Assembly (NCBI RefSeq): GCF_001665785.1
Contig: NZ_LZSO01000028.1
Coordinates: forward strand, 179,301 to 243,300
Direction of reading: 5' to 3'
Length of the DNA: 64,000 nucleotides
Source of the DNA: Mycolicibacterium peregrinum
Lineage (GTDB): Bacteria; Actinomycetota; Actinomycetes; Mycobacteriales; Mycobacteriaceae
The notes beneath the pieces are model-generated. The model made no database searches and was not told the DNA's origin. It was given only the letters and a program-made list of their open reading frames with translations. This document shows positions 8,183 to 21,197 of this stretch, piece by piece; position 1 is the stretch's first letter; each line of letters begins with the position of its first letter. Position numbers and translations under genes: made by a program.

Positions 8183-9898
8183 TCAGCTGTACCCGGTGAT
8201 GGTTCCGGTGCGGTGGTCGACCACCAAGATCGCTCCAGGGACCACCACCACGTCGCTTCCGCCCGCCACGTGCTGTCGCCCCGACACCATCGAGCAGTCC
8301 GAACGCCGGACAGCCGCCAGCCCATCGCCGCGCTCGGAGGCCACCATCTCGTCACGCAGGAAGGCTCTGCCACCGACCGAAATTCCATCGGGCAGCGTGC
8401 ACCGGATGGCGGCATCCGATCCTTCCCGCAACCTGCGGAGGTTGTCCTGCGGATACCGGAACTGTTCGATGAAAGCGTCAACGGCGGGATAACCGAACTT
8501 CACCCGACCCTCGAGCGGTGTCGCGGCCCCGGTGACACCGTTGACGTAAAAGGTTCTGCCGAGCCTGTCCCGGAATGCGACCCCGTCCCGTCCGGCGTGC
8601 ACGACGGAGAACACGCTGGTGTCCGGAAGCGCATCCCGGTCATAGATCGCCGCAACGGGGTACTCGTCAGCCACCACATCGAACCGTTGGCGCCCTGTCT
8701 CGGGGTCGAGGGACACGTATCGAATTTGAACGCGCTCACCGGTGACGGATCCTGTGAGATAACCGATGCCGCTTCGAGTGTCGATGCGGTCGATGGGCGC
8801 TGGTACCTGCACGCTCCACAGTCGATCCCCGGTCCGACTGTCGAGCCGGGTCAGCTCGTCGCCGTCCTGGACAGTGAGATAGAACAATCCACTGTCATCG
8901 CCACTGCGGATCCAGTCCACCCCCGGCGAACCGAACAGATCGAGATCTGCGCTGCGCCACAGTTGTCGCCCAGTCGTCGCGTCGAGTCCGACCACCTCAC
9001 CGGAGTGATACGCGTCGGAACTGAACAGGACCACGACGGTCTTCAAGTCGTCGAAGACCTGAAAACCCTCGACCTGCCAACCGCCGGTGTGCAGCAGGTG
9101 CCACCGCTCCGTCCCCTCCGCATCATAGGCGCGCACGCCGTTGTGCTCGCGCACCACGAAGCCGGTACCCGCCGCCTGCAGGGAATACGCTGTCTCCCAC
9201 GAATTCCGGCTCAAGCCAGAGTCGAAGCCGACGGAAAATCGTTTGTTGCCAAGGAACGTCGCCGGCAAGTCCGGGGCCTCGGCTTCCTGAGCCACCGTCG
9301 CTTCGAACTGTCGTCCCGGGTTGGCGTCCCGCAGAAGAAAGCCTCCGACCAACGCTGCCACGACCACACCGACTGCCGCACCTCCGATCCACTCGCGCCT
9401 GTGTGCCGGCCCCATGTCGATCAACGGCAGGCCCGCGAGCACCAGCGTCGTGCACCCAGCGACAGCCAGGACCCAGGCCGCCAAAGCAGCCGGAAGCGCC
9501 TGTGTCGCTGCATAATCCGAGACAAGCGCCCGGTAGGTGGCAAACAGGCCGTCGGGGTAGAGGCCGATACTGGCGACCAGGGCGATCGCACTACCCAATG
9601 CAACGAACAGCGCCAGCCCCCAACGGCGACCACGCAGCGCGTTCAGCAAAAACACCAACGGGACGATCGCACCACCGAACGCATACCACCCCAGTTGGTC
9701 GACGACCCCCTGATACGGGATCGGGGCCACATCCCAAGAAATATTCGACGCTCCGAAGAGGCTCCACAAGCTCAACGCCGCCGCGGCGGCCAGCAGTACC
9801 AGCGCCGCGCAGCAAATCCCCCGTGCGACAGTCCGCAACGGCGAACACTGGTGACCAACCGACCTGGGATCTTCCGCCTCCAGACGCACATCCTCCAC
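8183..9898 (-). CDS. Membrane-anchored PQQ-like beta-propeller protein
   Basis: The 571-residue product has two parts. Residues 1 to about 200 hold five or so hydrophobic helices (for example ICCAALVLLAAAAALSLWSLF and IGGAAVGVVVAALVGGFLL). The remainder is an outward-facing domain with repeats of the PQQ-like propeller type: GLDATTGRQLWRSADL, RLDSRTGDRLWSVQV, SLDPETGRQRFDV and VDHRTGTITGYS. Such propellers in actinobacteria usually lack a cofactor and serve as binding scaffolds; no catalytic residues are recognisable. It is on the same strand as fadE8, 57 bases upstream of it, but I see no functional link. A GTG/ATG further downstream could also start translation; the given start is not supported by a strong ribosome site. 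Confidence 0.75.
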   Translation of the reverse strand: MEDVRLEAEDPRSVGHQCSPLRTVARGICCAALVLLAAAAALSLWSLFGASNISWDVAPIPYQGVVDQLGWYAFGGAIVPLVFLLNALRGRRWGLALFVALGSAIALVASIGLYPDGLFATYRALVSDYAATQALPAALAAWVLAVAGCTTLVLAGLPLIDMGPAHRREWIGGAAVGVVVAALVGGFLLRDANPGRQFEATVAQEAEAPDLPATFLGNKRFSVGFDSGLSRNSWETAYSLQAAGTGFVVREHNGVRAYDAEGTERWHLLHTGGWQVEGFQVFDDLKTVVVLFSSDAYHSGEVVGLDATTGRQLWRSADLDLFGSPGVDWIRSGDDSGLFYLTVQDGDELTRLDSRTGDRLWSVQVPAPIDRIDTRSGIGYLTGSVTGERVQIRYVSLDPETGRQRFDVVADEYPVAAIYDRDALPDTSVFSVVHAGRDGVAFRDRLGRTFYVNGVTGAATPLEGRVKFGYPAVDAFIEQFRYPQDNLRRLREGSDAAIRCTLPDGISVGGRAFLRDEMVASERGDGLAAVRRSDCSMVSGRQHVAGGSDVVVVPGAILVVDHRTGTITGYS

Positions 9899-9974
9899 GA
9901 AATCGACCCTATGGCACCCGAAGACCCCTCCGGTGCGCCAAACGCATCACGCCAGTAGCCTTCTCCTCAGCCTG

Positions 9975-11108
9975 TCACGAGTGGGAAGGGTCTACGACCT
10001 CCACGCTCCGCTCCAGTAACTCGTCCGCACTCACCGGCGCGGGATCGCACTCAGCCGGCCGTGCAGACCGCCGCGCTTCGTACCGATTGAGCGTGAACAA
10101 GACCACGGCCGCCAAGGTCCAGCCGAGCAGGATGTCGACCACGTAGTGCTCGGCGGTGTAGACGAGCGTGAAGGCCATGATCAGCGGATAGGCCACCAAC
10201 AACGGTCGCCATCCGCGGTTCACCCGGTTCCACAGGAACACCGCTACCGCGGCGGTCAGGCCGGCGTGCAGGGACGGGATGGCCGCGACCAGGTTCACGC
10301 TGGCCTGGCCCTGGTCGATCAATGCCGTCGCGGTGTGCATGTGGAGCTTGCCCCAACCGCGGGTGACGATCCGTTCGATCCAGTCATGCGCGCCGTCCTG
10401 ACTGCCCTGCATGGCGCCGAGCAGGCCTCCGTCGACAGCTTCGCGTGCCGATCGGAACATGCACCCGGGACCCGACGGGCCGCCGTCGACGTCATCGGCG
10501 CTGCATCTCGCCGCGGCCCACGGCGGCGCGGCAGGCAACAGCGCATAGATGACCAACGCCGCGAACGAGAGCCCGACGAACAACCGCACGAACCTCTTCC
10601 ACTCCTCGCGGTCACGCAGCCACAGCACACCTGCCACCACGTACGGAAGGATGAAGAAAGACATGTACACCGTGCTGATCACGACTTCCCACCACGGCGG
10701 GTGGAGCAGTTTCAGCCGCTCCTGTAGCCACACCGTGGGCACCGTGCCGAAGAACATCCACCGATCCGCGTCGACCTGCCAGTGCCACATCGTCGGCCGG
10801 CCGACCAAGGTGGCAGCGCCCCGGCTCAGGTCGTAAGCGGCCAACACCAGCGCGAATGGCAGCCAGTCGCGGATGACGTAGAGCATCCGGCGCCCCTGCC
10901 CGATACTCGCGGCCAGCAGACCGGTCGCAATGTAGAGCAGCAACAATTCCCGGTTGAAGGCGAAGCCGTCGGTGACGGTGCGGTAGATGACCACAGCGGC
11001 CCACCCGGTGATCGCGCAGTACCGCAGAATGCGCAGCCGACTCGCACGGGTCGTCACACCCGATTGCGCGGGAGCTTCTTCGGTTACCGAATCATCTACC
11101 GCGGTCAC
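9975..11108 (-). CDS. PAP2-superfamily membrane phosphatase/transferase
   Basis: This 377-residue integral membrane protein has about six hydrophobic helices. It carries PAP2 motifs in the right order: AAIPSLHAGLTA (the PSLHA motif with the catalytic His) and YTAEHYVVDILLGW (the second His and its Asp). The layout resembles the PAP2_3 group, which includes inositolphosphoryl-ceramide synthase-like proteins, so it could dephosphorylate or transfer a phospho-head group of an envelope lipid. A hydrophilic loop with two Cys lies between helices (about residues 205-260). It is downstream of the endonuclease IV gene with a 65-base gap; in M. tuberculosis this place holds lpqP, which is absent here. 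Confidence 0.8.
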   Translation of the reverse strand: MTAVDDSVTEEAPAQSGVTTRASRLRILRYCAITGWAAVVIYRTVTDGFAFNRELLLLYIATGLLAASIGQGRRMLYVIRDWLPFALVLAAYDLSRGAATLVGRPTMWHWQVDADRWMFFGTVPTVWLQERLKLLHPPWWEVVISTVYMSFFILPYVVAGVLWLRDREEWKRFVRLFVGLSFAALVIYALLPAAPPWAAARCSADDVDGGPSGPGCMFRSAREAVDGGLLGAMQGSQDGAHDWIERIVTRGWGKLHMHTATALIDQGQASVNLVAAIPSLHAGLTAAVAVFLWNRVNRGWRPLLVAYPLIMAFTLVYTAEHYVVDILLGWTLAAVVLFTLNRYEARRSARPAECDPAPVSADELLERSVEVVDPSHS

Positions 11109-11173
11109 AGAGGTGACGTTAGTTCACCTTGGCGTCACGGTGCCGTTGAAAACGGTTCAAGTCGCCGAACGTG

Positions 11174-11926
11174 TCAGCCGGCATGCTCGCGAAGAAAAGC
11201 AATGTCGTCCTTGCGTCCCTCTTCTGCGGTCTCACAGATCACGGGCGCGTCGGCAGCCTTGACCACCGCCGCCAGCAACTGCGGATCGATCTGCCCGGCA
11301 CCGAAATTGGCATGACGGTCGGCACCCGAACCGGCCGCATCGCGCGAGTCATTGCAGTGCACGAGGTCGATGCGTCCGGTGATGGCCTTGATCCGGTCCA
11401 CCGCGTCGATCAGCGCCTCCCCCGCCGCCCACGCATGGCAGGTGTCGAGACAGAAGCCAATTCCTTTGTCCCCGATGTGATCCCACAACCGGCTGATCGT
11501 GTCGAAATGCCGCGCCATGGCGTGATCTCCGCCGGCGGTGTTCTCCAGGTACACCGGCACGTCGGTGTTGAGCGCATCGAGGGCTTTGACCCAACGCTCG
11601 AACCCGGCATCCATGTCGTTGTCATCAGCATGGCCGCCGTGCACGATCACCGCGGTCGCCCCGAACTCGGCGGCGGCGTCACACGTGTCCTGCAGGATCT
11701 TGCGGGACGGGATCCGCACCCGATTGTTGGCCGACGCCACATTGATCAGGTACGGCGCATGCACGTACAGCGGCACCGTCGACGCCTTCAGTACCTCGGC
11801 GTCCTCGCGGGGCTTGGGCTTCTTCCAGCTCTGCGGGTTGCCGAGGAAGAACTGCACCACGTCGGCGCCGTCTGCGGCGGCCGCGGCCAGTGGATCGGTG
11901 TTGTCTACATGCGAGCCGATGAGCAC
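11174..11926 (-). CDS. end: Endonuclease IV (AP endonuclease)
   Basis: This enzyme cuts DNA 5' to abasic sites in base excision repair, with three metal ions in a TIM barrel. The 250-residue sequence shows SHV near the start, FLGNPQSW, LENTAGG (metal-binding Glu), CLDTCHAWAAG and HCNDSRDAAGSGADRHANFGAGQI, the usual metal-ligand segments of family-2 AP endonucleases. I choose the GTG at 11926, which gives the typical N terminus (M)LIGSHV; ten further codons upstream are open but look unlike the family. It follows rpoC, as in other mycobacteria, but is separated from it by a strong terminator and so should have its own promoter in the 150-base gap. Confidence 0.92.
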   Translation of the reverse strand: MLIGSHVDNTDPLAAAAADGADVVQFFLGNPQSWKKPKPREDAEVLKASTVPLYVHAPYLINVASANNRVRIPSRKILQDTCDAAAEFGATAVIVHGGHADDNDMDAGFERWVKALDALNTDVPVYLENTAGGDHAMARHFDTISRLWDHIGDKGIGFCLDTCHAWAAGEALIDAVDRIKAITGRIDLVHCNDSRDAAGSGADRHANFGAGQIDPQLLAAVVKAADAPVICETAEEGRKDDIAFLREHAG

Positions 11927-12074
11927 GCCGCCAAGTCTAGGCGGGCTCGGTGACACCTCCCGCCTTGGTCACGTGGCGGTCGATGTCAGGAGCCACTCGG
12001 GCATGACAAAGCGGGCACAAGCGGGCGACGAGCGGCGGCGACAATCGGCGGCGTCAAAGCGAACCCGCACACGA

Positions 12075-12102
12075 AAAAGCCCCCGCCGAAGCGGGGGCTT
12101 TT
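12075..12102 (-). terminator. Intrinsic terminator of the rpoB-rpoC operon
   Basis: A 12-bp perfect stem (AAAAGCCCCCGC and GCGGGGGCTTTT) with a 4-base loop reading TTCG on the transcribed strand lies 10 bases beyond the rpoC stop and ends in a T-run on the minus strand. The UUCG tetraloop and GC-rich stem make this one of the clearest terminators in the window. Confidence 0.93.
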
Positions 12103-12112
12103 CCGTGAACTA

Positions 12113-15100
12113 CTAGCGGTAGTCCGAGTATCCGTAATCGTCCAGCGGCACCGCAGCACCGGTGGCCGCACCGAAGTCCGGGCTGTAGTACTGATCCTCG
12201 TAGGACGGGATCGTGTACGCCGCAGCGCGGGCTTCTTCGGTCGGCTGCACCTGGATGTCGCGGTAACGGGCGATACCGGTACCGGCCGGGATCAACTTAC
12301 CGATGATCACGTTCTCCTTCAGACCCTGCAGCTTGTCGCTGCGGCAGTTGATCGCCGCATCGGTAAGCACGCGAGTGGTCTCCTGGAACGACGCCGCCGA
12401 CAGCCACGAATCCGTGGCCAGCGATGCCTTGGTGATACCCATCAGCACCGGACGTCCGGCCGCGGGCTCGCCGCCCTCGGCCACGACGCGACGGTTCGCG
12501 GTCTCGAACTCGGCACGCTCGGTCAGCGAACCGGGCAGGAACTCCGTCGCACCCGAATCGATGATCGTGACGCGACGCAGCATCTGCCGGACGATGACCT
12601 CGATGTGCTTGTCGTGGATCGACACGCCCTGGGCCCGGTAGACCTCCTGGACCTCCTTGACGAGGTGGATCTGCACCTCGCGGGGGCCCTGGACACGCAG
12701 CACCTCGTGCGGATCGGCGGAGCCTTCCATCAGCTGGTCGCCGACCTCGACGTGGTCACCGTCGGACAGCACGCCTTCGGAGCCGTCCTCGTGGGTGAGC
12801 ACACGCAGCCGCTGACGCTTGGAGAGCTTCTCGTAGACAACTTCCTCGCCACCGTCGTCGGGAACGATGGTGATCTTGAAGAACTTGTCGCTCTCCTCCA
12901 GCCGGACCCGGCCCGCGACGTCGGCGATGGGCGCCTTGTTCCGCGGAATACGGGCCTCGAACAGCTCCTGCACGCGAGGCAGACCACCGACGATGTCGGC
13001 GCCACCGGTAACACCACCCTGGTGGAAGGTACGCATGGTCAGCTGAGTACCGGGCTCACCGATGGACTGGGCGGCGACGATGCCGACGGCCTCGCCGATG
13101 TCGACCAGCTTGCCGGTGGCCATCGAGCGGCCGTAGCACTTGGCACACACACCGGAGGCCGAGGCGCAGGTCAGCACGGAGCGGACCTTCACCTGGGCGA
13201 CGCCGGCAGCCAGCAGCGCGTCGATGGCCGGGTCACCCAGGTCATGGCCGCGCTCGATGACGACGTTGCCCTTGTCATCGACCGCGTCGGTGGCCAGGGT
13301 GCGGGCGAACGCCGAGGTCTCGACGTGCGCATCGCGGATCAGCGAACCATCGGGACCGCGCTCGGCCAGCGTGACGACGATGCCGCGCTCGGTCTCGCAG
13401 TCGGTCTCGCGGACGATGACGTCCTGCGACACGTCCACCAGACGACGGGTCAGGTAACCCGAGTCGGCGGTACGCAGAGCGGTGTCGGCCAGACCCTTAC
13501 GGGCACCGTGGGTGTTGATGAAGTACTCCAACACCGTCAAGCCTTCGCGGAACGAGGACTTGATCGGGCGAGGGATGAACTCACCCTTCGGGTTGGTCAC
13601 CAGACCCTTCATGCCGGCCAGGGTGCGGGTCTGGGTGAGGTTACCCGTGGCGCCCGACTTCACGATCGTGATGATCGGGTTGTCGGCCGGGTAGTACTCC
13701 TCCATCGCCTTACCGACCTCTTCGGTGGCGTCCTGCCAGATCTTGACCAACGACTCGTTGCGCTCGTTGTGGTTCAGCGCGCCGCGCTGGTACTTGCGCT
13801 CGATCGCCTCGGCCTCGGCCTCGTGCCGCTCCAGGATCTCCTGCTTCTGCGGCGGCACCAGAACGTCGGCCATCGAGACCGTGACACCCGAACGGGTGGC
13901 CCAGTGGAAGCCGGCGTCCTTGAGCTTGTCGACGGTCTGCGCCACCACGATCATGGGGAAGCGCTCGGCCAGATCGTTGATGATCCGAGCCTGGACCTTC
14001 TTGTGCATCTGCTCGTTGACGAACGGGTAGCTCTTGGGCAGCAGCTCGTTGAAGAGCACCCGGCCCAACGTGGTGTCCGCAGTCCAGGCATCGCCCGGCT
14101 TCCAGCCGTTCTCGAACAGCTCGGCTTCGATGTCGGCCGGCGGACGCGCATCGGTCAACCGCACCTTGATCTTGGCGCGCACCGACAGGGCACCGCGGTC
14201 CAGCGCCATGATCGCCTCGGCGGGCGAGCTGTACACGCCCTGCTCAGGGGAATCCTTGGCGGCCGGCACGTACTCGCCGGTGTCACCCGCGACCTCGGTG
14301 GTCAGGAAGTACAGACCGGTCACCATGTCCAGACGCGGCATGGCCAGCGGCTTACCCGACGCCGGTGACAGGATGTTGTTCGAGGACAGCATCAGGATGC
14401 GGGCCTCGGCCTGGGCCTCTGCCGACAGCGGCAGGTGCACGGCCATCTGGTCACCGTCGAAGTCGGCGTTGAACGCCTCACACACCAGCGGGTGCAGCTG
14501 GATGGCCTTGCCTTCCACCAGCTGCGGCTCGAAGGCCTGGATACCCAGGCGGTGCAGCGTAGGTGCACGGTTCAGCAGCACCGGATGCTCGGCGATGACC
14601 TCTTCGAGGACATCCCACACCTGGGGACGCTGACGCTCCACCATGCGCTTGGCGCTCTTGATGTTCTGCGCGTGGTTCAGGTCGACCAGACGCTTCATCA
14701 CGAACGGCTTGAACAGTTCCAGAGCCATCAGCTTTGGCAGACCGCACTGGTGCAGCTTGAGCTGCGGGCCCACCACGATGACCGAACGGCCCGAGTAGTC
14801 GACGCGCTTACCCAGCAGGTTCTGACGGAAGCGGCCCTGCTTGCCCTTGAGCAGATCGGACAGCGACTTGAGCGGACGGTTGCCCGGACCGGTGACCGGC
14901 CGGCCACGACGGCCGTTGTCGAACAGCGCGTCCACCGACTCCTGAAGCATGCGCTTCTCGTTGTTGACGATGATCTCGGGCGCCCCGAGGTCGATCAGTC
15001 GCTTGAGCCGGTTGTTGCGGTTGATCACGCGGCGGTACAGGTCGTTCAGGTCGGAGGTGGCGAAGCGGCCACCGTCGAGCTGAACCATCGGACGCAGCTC

Positions 15101-16066
15101 CGGCGGGATCACCGGGACCGCGTCGAGCACCATGCCCAGCGGAGAGTTGCCCGACTGCTGGAAGGCCGCGACGACCTTCAGGCGCTTGAGGGCGCGCAGC
15201 TTCTTCTGCCCCTTGCCACTGCGGATGGTCTCGCGCAGGCTCTCGGCCTCGGCCTCGATGTCGAAGGTCTCGATGAGCTTCTTGATCGACTCCGCGCCCA
15301 TGGCACCGGTGAAGTACTCGCCGTAGCGGTCCTGCAGCTCGCGGTACAGAACTTCGTCCACGATGAGCTGCTTGGGGGCCAGCTTGGTGAAGGTGGTCCA
15401 GATCTCGTCGAGCCGGTCCAGCTCACGCTGGGCCCGGTCGCGGAGCTGACGCATCTCACGCTCGCCGCCGTCGCGCACCTTGCGGCGCACGTCGGACTTG
15501 GCACCCTCGGCCTCGAGCTCGGCCAGGTCGGCCTCGAGCTTCTGCGCCCGGGCCTCCAGGTCGGCGTCGCGCTGATCCTCGACGGCCTTGCGCTCGACGG
15601 CCATCTCGGCCTCGAGCGTCGACAGCTCGTTGTGGCGCATCTCGTCGTCGACCGCGGTGATCACGTAGGCCGCGAAGTAGATGATCTTTTCCAGATCCTT
15701 CGGGGCCAGGTCGAGCAGGTAGCCCAACCGGGACGGAACACCCTTGAAGTACCAGATGTGCGTGACGGGTGCGGCCAGCTCGATGTGGCCCATCCGCTCA
15801 CGACGCACCTTGGCCCGGGTCACCTCGACGCCGCAGCGCTCACAGATGATGCCCTTGAACCGGACGCGCTTGTACTTACCGCAGTAGCACTCCCAGTCGC
15901 GAGTAGGTCCGAAGATCTTCTCGCAGAACAGGCCGTCCTTTTCAGGCTTCAGCGTGCGGTAGTTGATGGTCTCCGGCTTCTTGACCTCGCCGAAGGACCA
16001 GTTACGGATGTCGTCCGCGGTGGCGAGGCCGATGCGGAGTTCATCGAAGAAGTTGACGTCTAGCAC
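12113..16066 (-). CDS. rpoC: DNA-directed RNA polymerase subunit beta'
   Basis: The largest polymerase subunit forms the active site with beta. The 1317-residue product is full length (M. tuberculosis has 1316). Visible landmarks are the N-terminal zinc site CYCGKYKRVRFKGIICERCG (about residues 60-80), the lid/rudder region RQNLLGKRVDYSGRSVIVVG, the catalytic metal site NADFDGDQMAVH (near residues 533-544), the trigger-loop stretch around MAGMKGL/ADTALRTADSGYLTRRL, and a second zinc site (CASASGVCAKC). The long acidic-basic coiled insertion at about residues 150-240 is typical of actinobacteria. The ATG at 16066 lies 35 bases after the rpoB stop with GGGAAAGGGAG upstream; the two genes form the classical operon. 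Confidence 0.98.
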   Translation of the reverse strand: MLDVNFFDELRIGLATADDIRNWSFGEVKKPETINYRTLKPEKDGLFCEKIFGPTRDWECYCGKYKRVRFKGIICERCGVEVTRAKVRRERMGHIELAAPVTHIWYFKGVPSRLGYLLDLAPKDLEKIIYFAAYVITAVDDEMRHNELSTLEAEMAVERKAVEDQRDADLEARAQKLEADLAELEAEGAKSDVRRKVRDGGEREMRQLRDRAQRELDRLDEIWTTFTKLAPKQLIVDEVLYRELQDRYGEYFTGAMGAESIKKLIETFDIEAEAESLRETIRSGKGQKKLRALKRLKVVAAFQQSGNSPLGMVLDAVPVIPPELRPMVQLDGGRFATSDLNDLYRRVINRNNRLKRLIDLGAPEIIVNNEKRMLQESVDALFDNGRRGRPVTGPGNRPLKSLSDLLKGKQGRFRQNLLGKRVDYSGRSVIVVGPQLKLHQCGLPKLMALELFKPFVMKRLVDLNHAQNIKSAKRMVERQRPQVWDVLEEVIAEHPVLLNRAPTLHRLGIQAFEPQLVEGKAIQLHPLVCEAFNADFDGDQMAVHLPLSAEAQAEARILMLSSNNILSPASGKPLAMPRLDMVTGLYFLTTEVAGDTGEYVPAAKDSPEQGVYSSPAEAIMALDRGALSVRAKIKVRLTDARPPADIEAELFENGWKPGDAWTADTTLGRVLFNELLPKSYPFVNEQMHKKVQARIINDLAERFPMIVVAQTVDKLKDAGFHWATRSGVTVSMADVLVPPQKQEILERHEAEAEAIERKYQRGALNHNERNESLVKIWQDATEEVGKAMEEYYPADNPIITIVKSGATGNLTQTRTLAGMKGLVTNPKGEFIPRPIKSSFREGLTVLEYFINTHGARKGLADTALRTADSGYLTRRLVDVSQDVIVRETDCETERGIVVTLAERGPDGSLIRDAHVETSAFARTLATDAVDDKGNVVIERGHDLGDPAIDALLAAGVAQVKVRSVLTCASASGVCAKCYGRSMATGKLVDIGEAVGIVAAQSIGEPGTQLTMRTFHQGGVTGGADIVGGLPRVQELFEARIPRNKAPIADVAGRVRLEESDKFFKITIVPDDGGEEVVYEKLSKRQRLRVLTHEDGSEGVLSDGDHVEVGDQLMEGSADPHEVLRVQGPREVQIHLVKEVQEVYRAQGVSIHDKHIEVIVRQMLRRVTIIDSGATEFLPGSLTERAEFETANRRVVAEGGEPAAGRPVLMGITKASLATDSWLSAASFQETTRVLTDAAINCRSDKLQGLKENVIIGKLIPAGTGIARYRDIQVQPTEEARAAAYTIPSYEDQYYSPDFGAATGAAVPLDDYGYSDYR

Positions 16067-16101
16067 GTAACTCCCTTTCCCCTTTCGGGACTAGAAACAA
16101 C

Positions 16102-19593
<3,492 letters not shown>

Positions 19594-19720
19594 GATGCAT
19601 CCTTCCAGCACCTCATGCGACTTTCGAAAGGGCCAGCAAGAGCCGTCCTTCTGGGCCGCGATTCTGCGTCGGTTCGGCTGGCTTTCGCCTGTCCAGAACC
19701 CCATACGCACGGCACAGGAC

Positions 19721-19748
19721 TAGATACTGAGCAACGCTCAGGCTAGAA
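19721..19748 (-). promoter_or_regulatory. Candidate rpoB promoter
   Basis: On the minus strand, TTCTAG (19743-19748) and TATCTA (19721-19726) are 16 bases apart, about 130 bases before the rpoB start, a plausible -35/-10 pair for the housekeeping sigma factor. The spacer holds a perfect CTGAGC, 3 bases, GCTCAG palindrome (19727-19741). The rest of the gap up to 20024 contains no credible gene or further motif that I can identify. Confidence 0.4.
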
Positions 19749-20024
19749 CATTATGTGCAGATCAGGTGAGGGTGGGCAGGGTGCAGCCAGCGCAACGTCC
19801 AACGATAGCGCAAGACGGCGCATTCCTCAACCACCACACATCCACTGCATGAATTGGGTCACCCGGCGCTGGCTGGCGTCCACTAAACCCTTCACACATG
19901 CTGCCCAACAGATTGGCCTGTCCATGGCCTTCCGTCAAGAGGTGACGCGCGGTTTGATGCGCCCAACTCTGCCTCGGATCCGCAGCTCGCGCAACGGTTG
20001 AACGGGCGTTATCTTCTCAGGGGG

Positions 20025-21131
20025 TCACGCCGCGCCGAATTGCGCGAACAGCCCTGAAGCGACATCCGCCGGGACCAACCGCTCCGGGATGACCATCCCG
20101 GTTCCCAAACCCCGCGTCGAGACGTGAAATACGTGGTCAGCGTGCCAGATGCGGTCGATCCCGTCCAACTTCAGGATCTGCAGATGGCCGCCGAGACGCA
20201 CCCCGATCTGCTGCGGACCGAACTCGGCCGCGATCGGCGCTCCGGGTGGAACCAACTGACGGAATTTCGCCGGCGTCGCGAAGTACACCACGTACGTGAG
20301 CGCACCGACGGCCGCGACCAACAGACCAGCGCCGCGGAGCACCGAAGACGCGGTCAGCTCCCCGTCCTCGACATACGAAAGCCCGAGCACCGCCAGCGGC
20401 ACGAGGATCGCGAGTGCGAGCGCCAATCGCGTCACAACACTGCGCTTGACCGCAGCACCCAGTTGGTCGGCCAGACCGGCGTCGGCACTGTCCACGGTGC
20501 GGGTCACCCCGTCGGGACCCGTCCGCTGCCTCGCACCAGGCGTTGCCTCCGGATACGACGGAACCACCCGGCGAGGCTCTTTGAAGGTGGACAGCAATGA
20601 GGCGGCGATGTCCGGCGGTACCAGTTCGTCCGGGATCAGCAGTTCGATGTCACCGATGCTCTTCACCACGAGGACCGAGTCAACACGCCGGACCCGAAGT
20701 ACCTGGTCGAGGTAGAGCGCATTGAAGTGCTCCGACCAGCCGATACCGACGGCCTCCGGCCTGAACTCGGCCCACATGGCAGTGCCGGCAGGCAGCTTGA
20801 GCGCCCAACTCCGGGGTCCTGCCAGAACGAGCAGGCCGAATCCGAACACGATGAAGATCCCGACACCCATGGCGACGGCGAACACCAGCCCGTACAGGAG
20901 ATAAGGGAGATTAGGGAGATTCTCGCCCGAGAACGGTATGCGGGCGGACAGAACGACGAGGACGGGGACGACCACGTTCACCAGGGCCAGAACGACCCAC
21001 AGCCGGCGTTTGGAGAGGTATTCGGCGCGCGCCAGGTGGTTGGTCATATTCCGGTGCGCGACGCCGTGCGCCCGGGTGACGCCACCGCCCAATTCCTCGA
21101 ATCGGGTGGGACGGCCCCGCTGCTCGTGCAT
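20025..21131 (-). CDS. Membrane protein with internally duplicated domain
   Basis: I do not recognise the family. The 368-residue product contains two similar halves. Each has two hydrophobic helices (WVVLALVNVVVPVLVVLSA and LYGLVFAVAMGVGIFIVFG; then LALALAILVPLAVLGLSYV and GLLVAAVGALTYVVYFA), followed by a roughly 80-residue soluble domain: AEFRPEAVGI then IPDELVPPDIAASLLSTF in the first, AEFGPQQIGV then IPERLVPADVASGLFAQF in the second. The soluble parts look like cytoplasmic PH-like or YcxB-like beta domains. The ATG at 21131 has AGGAG six bases upstream. It lies downstream of no partner and between rpoB and mkl, a place where M. tuberculosis has toxin-antitoxin genes. Confidence 0.7.
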   Translation of the reverse strand: MHEQRGRPTRFEELGGGVTRAHGVAHRNMTNHLARAEYLSKRRLWVVLALVNVVVPVLVVLSARIPFSGENLPNLPYLLYGLVFAVAMGVGIFIVFGFGLLVLAGPRSWALKLPAGTAMWAEFRPEAVGIGWSEHFNALYLDQVLRVRRVDSVLVVKSIGDIELLIPDELVPPDIAASLLSTFKEPRRVVPSYPEATPGARQRTGPDGVTRTVDSADAGLADQLGAAVKRSVVTRLALALAILVPLAVLGLSYVEDGELTASSVLRGAGLLVAAVGALTYVVYFATPAKFRQLVPPGAPIAAEFGPQQIGVRLGGHLQILKLDGIDRIWHADHVFHVSTRGLGTGMVIPERLVPADVASGLFAQFGAA

Positions 21132-21156
21132 TCGGCTCCTGTTCTCTCACAACACA

Positions 21157-21189
21157 AATCAGGCCGGACCCGATGGGTCCGGCCTGATT
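21157..21189 (-). terminator. Terminator downstream of mkl
   Basis: A perfect 15-bp stem (AATCAGGCCGGACCC and its complement, 3-base loop) lies 9 bases beyond the mkl stop. The T-tract that follows on the minus strand is short and interrupted, but stem strength makes termination likely. Confidence 0.8.
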
Positions 21190-21197
21190 GTCGAAAC

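Noticed and set aside
12605..15700. Long plus-strand open frames across rpoC
   Set aside because: Antisense shadows of rpoC, with composition typical of complement-strand translation and no ribosome sites.
19753..20001. Possible 82-codon gene upstream of rpoB
   Set aside because: No ribosome site, odd composition and an antisense position in the rpoB promoter region; treated as non-coding.
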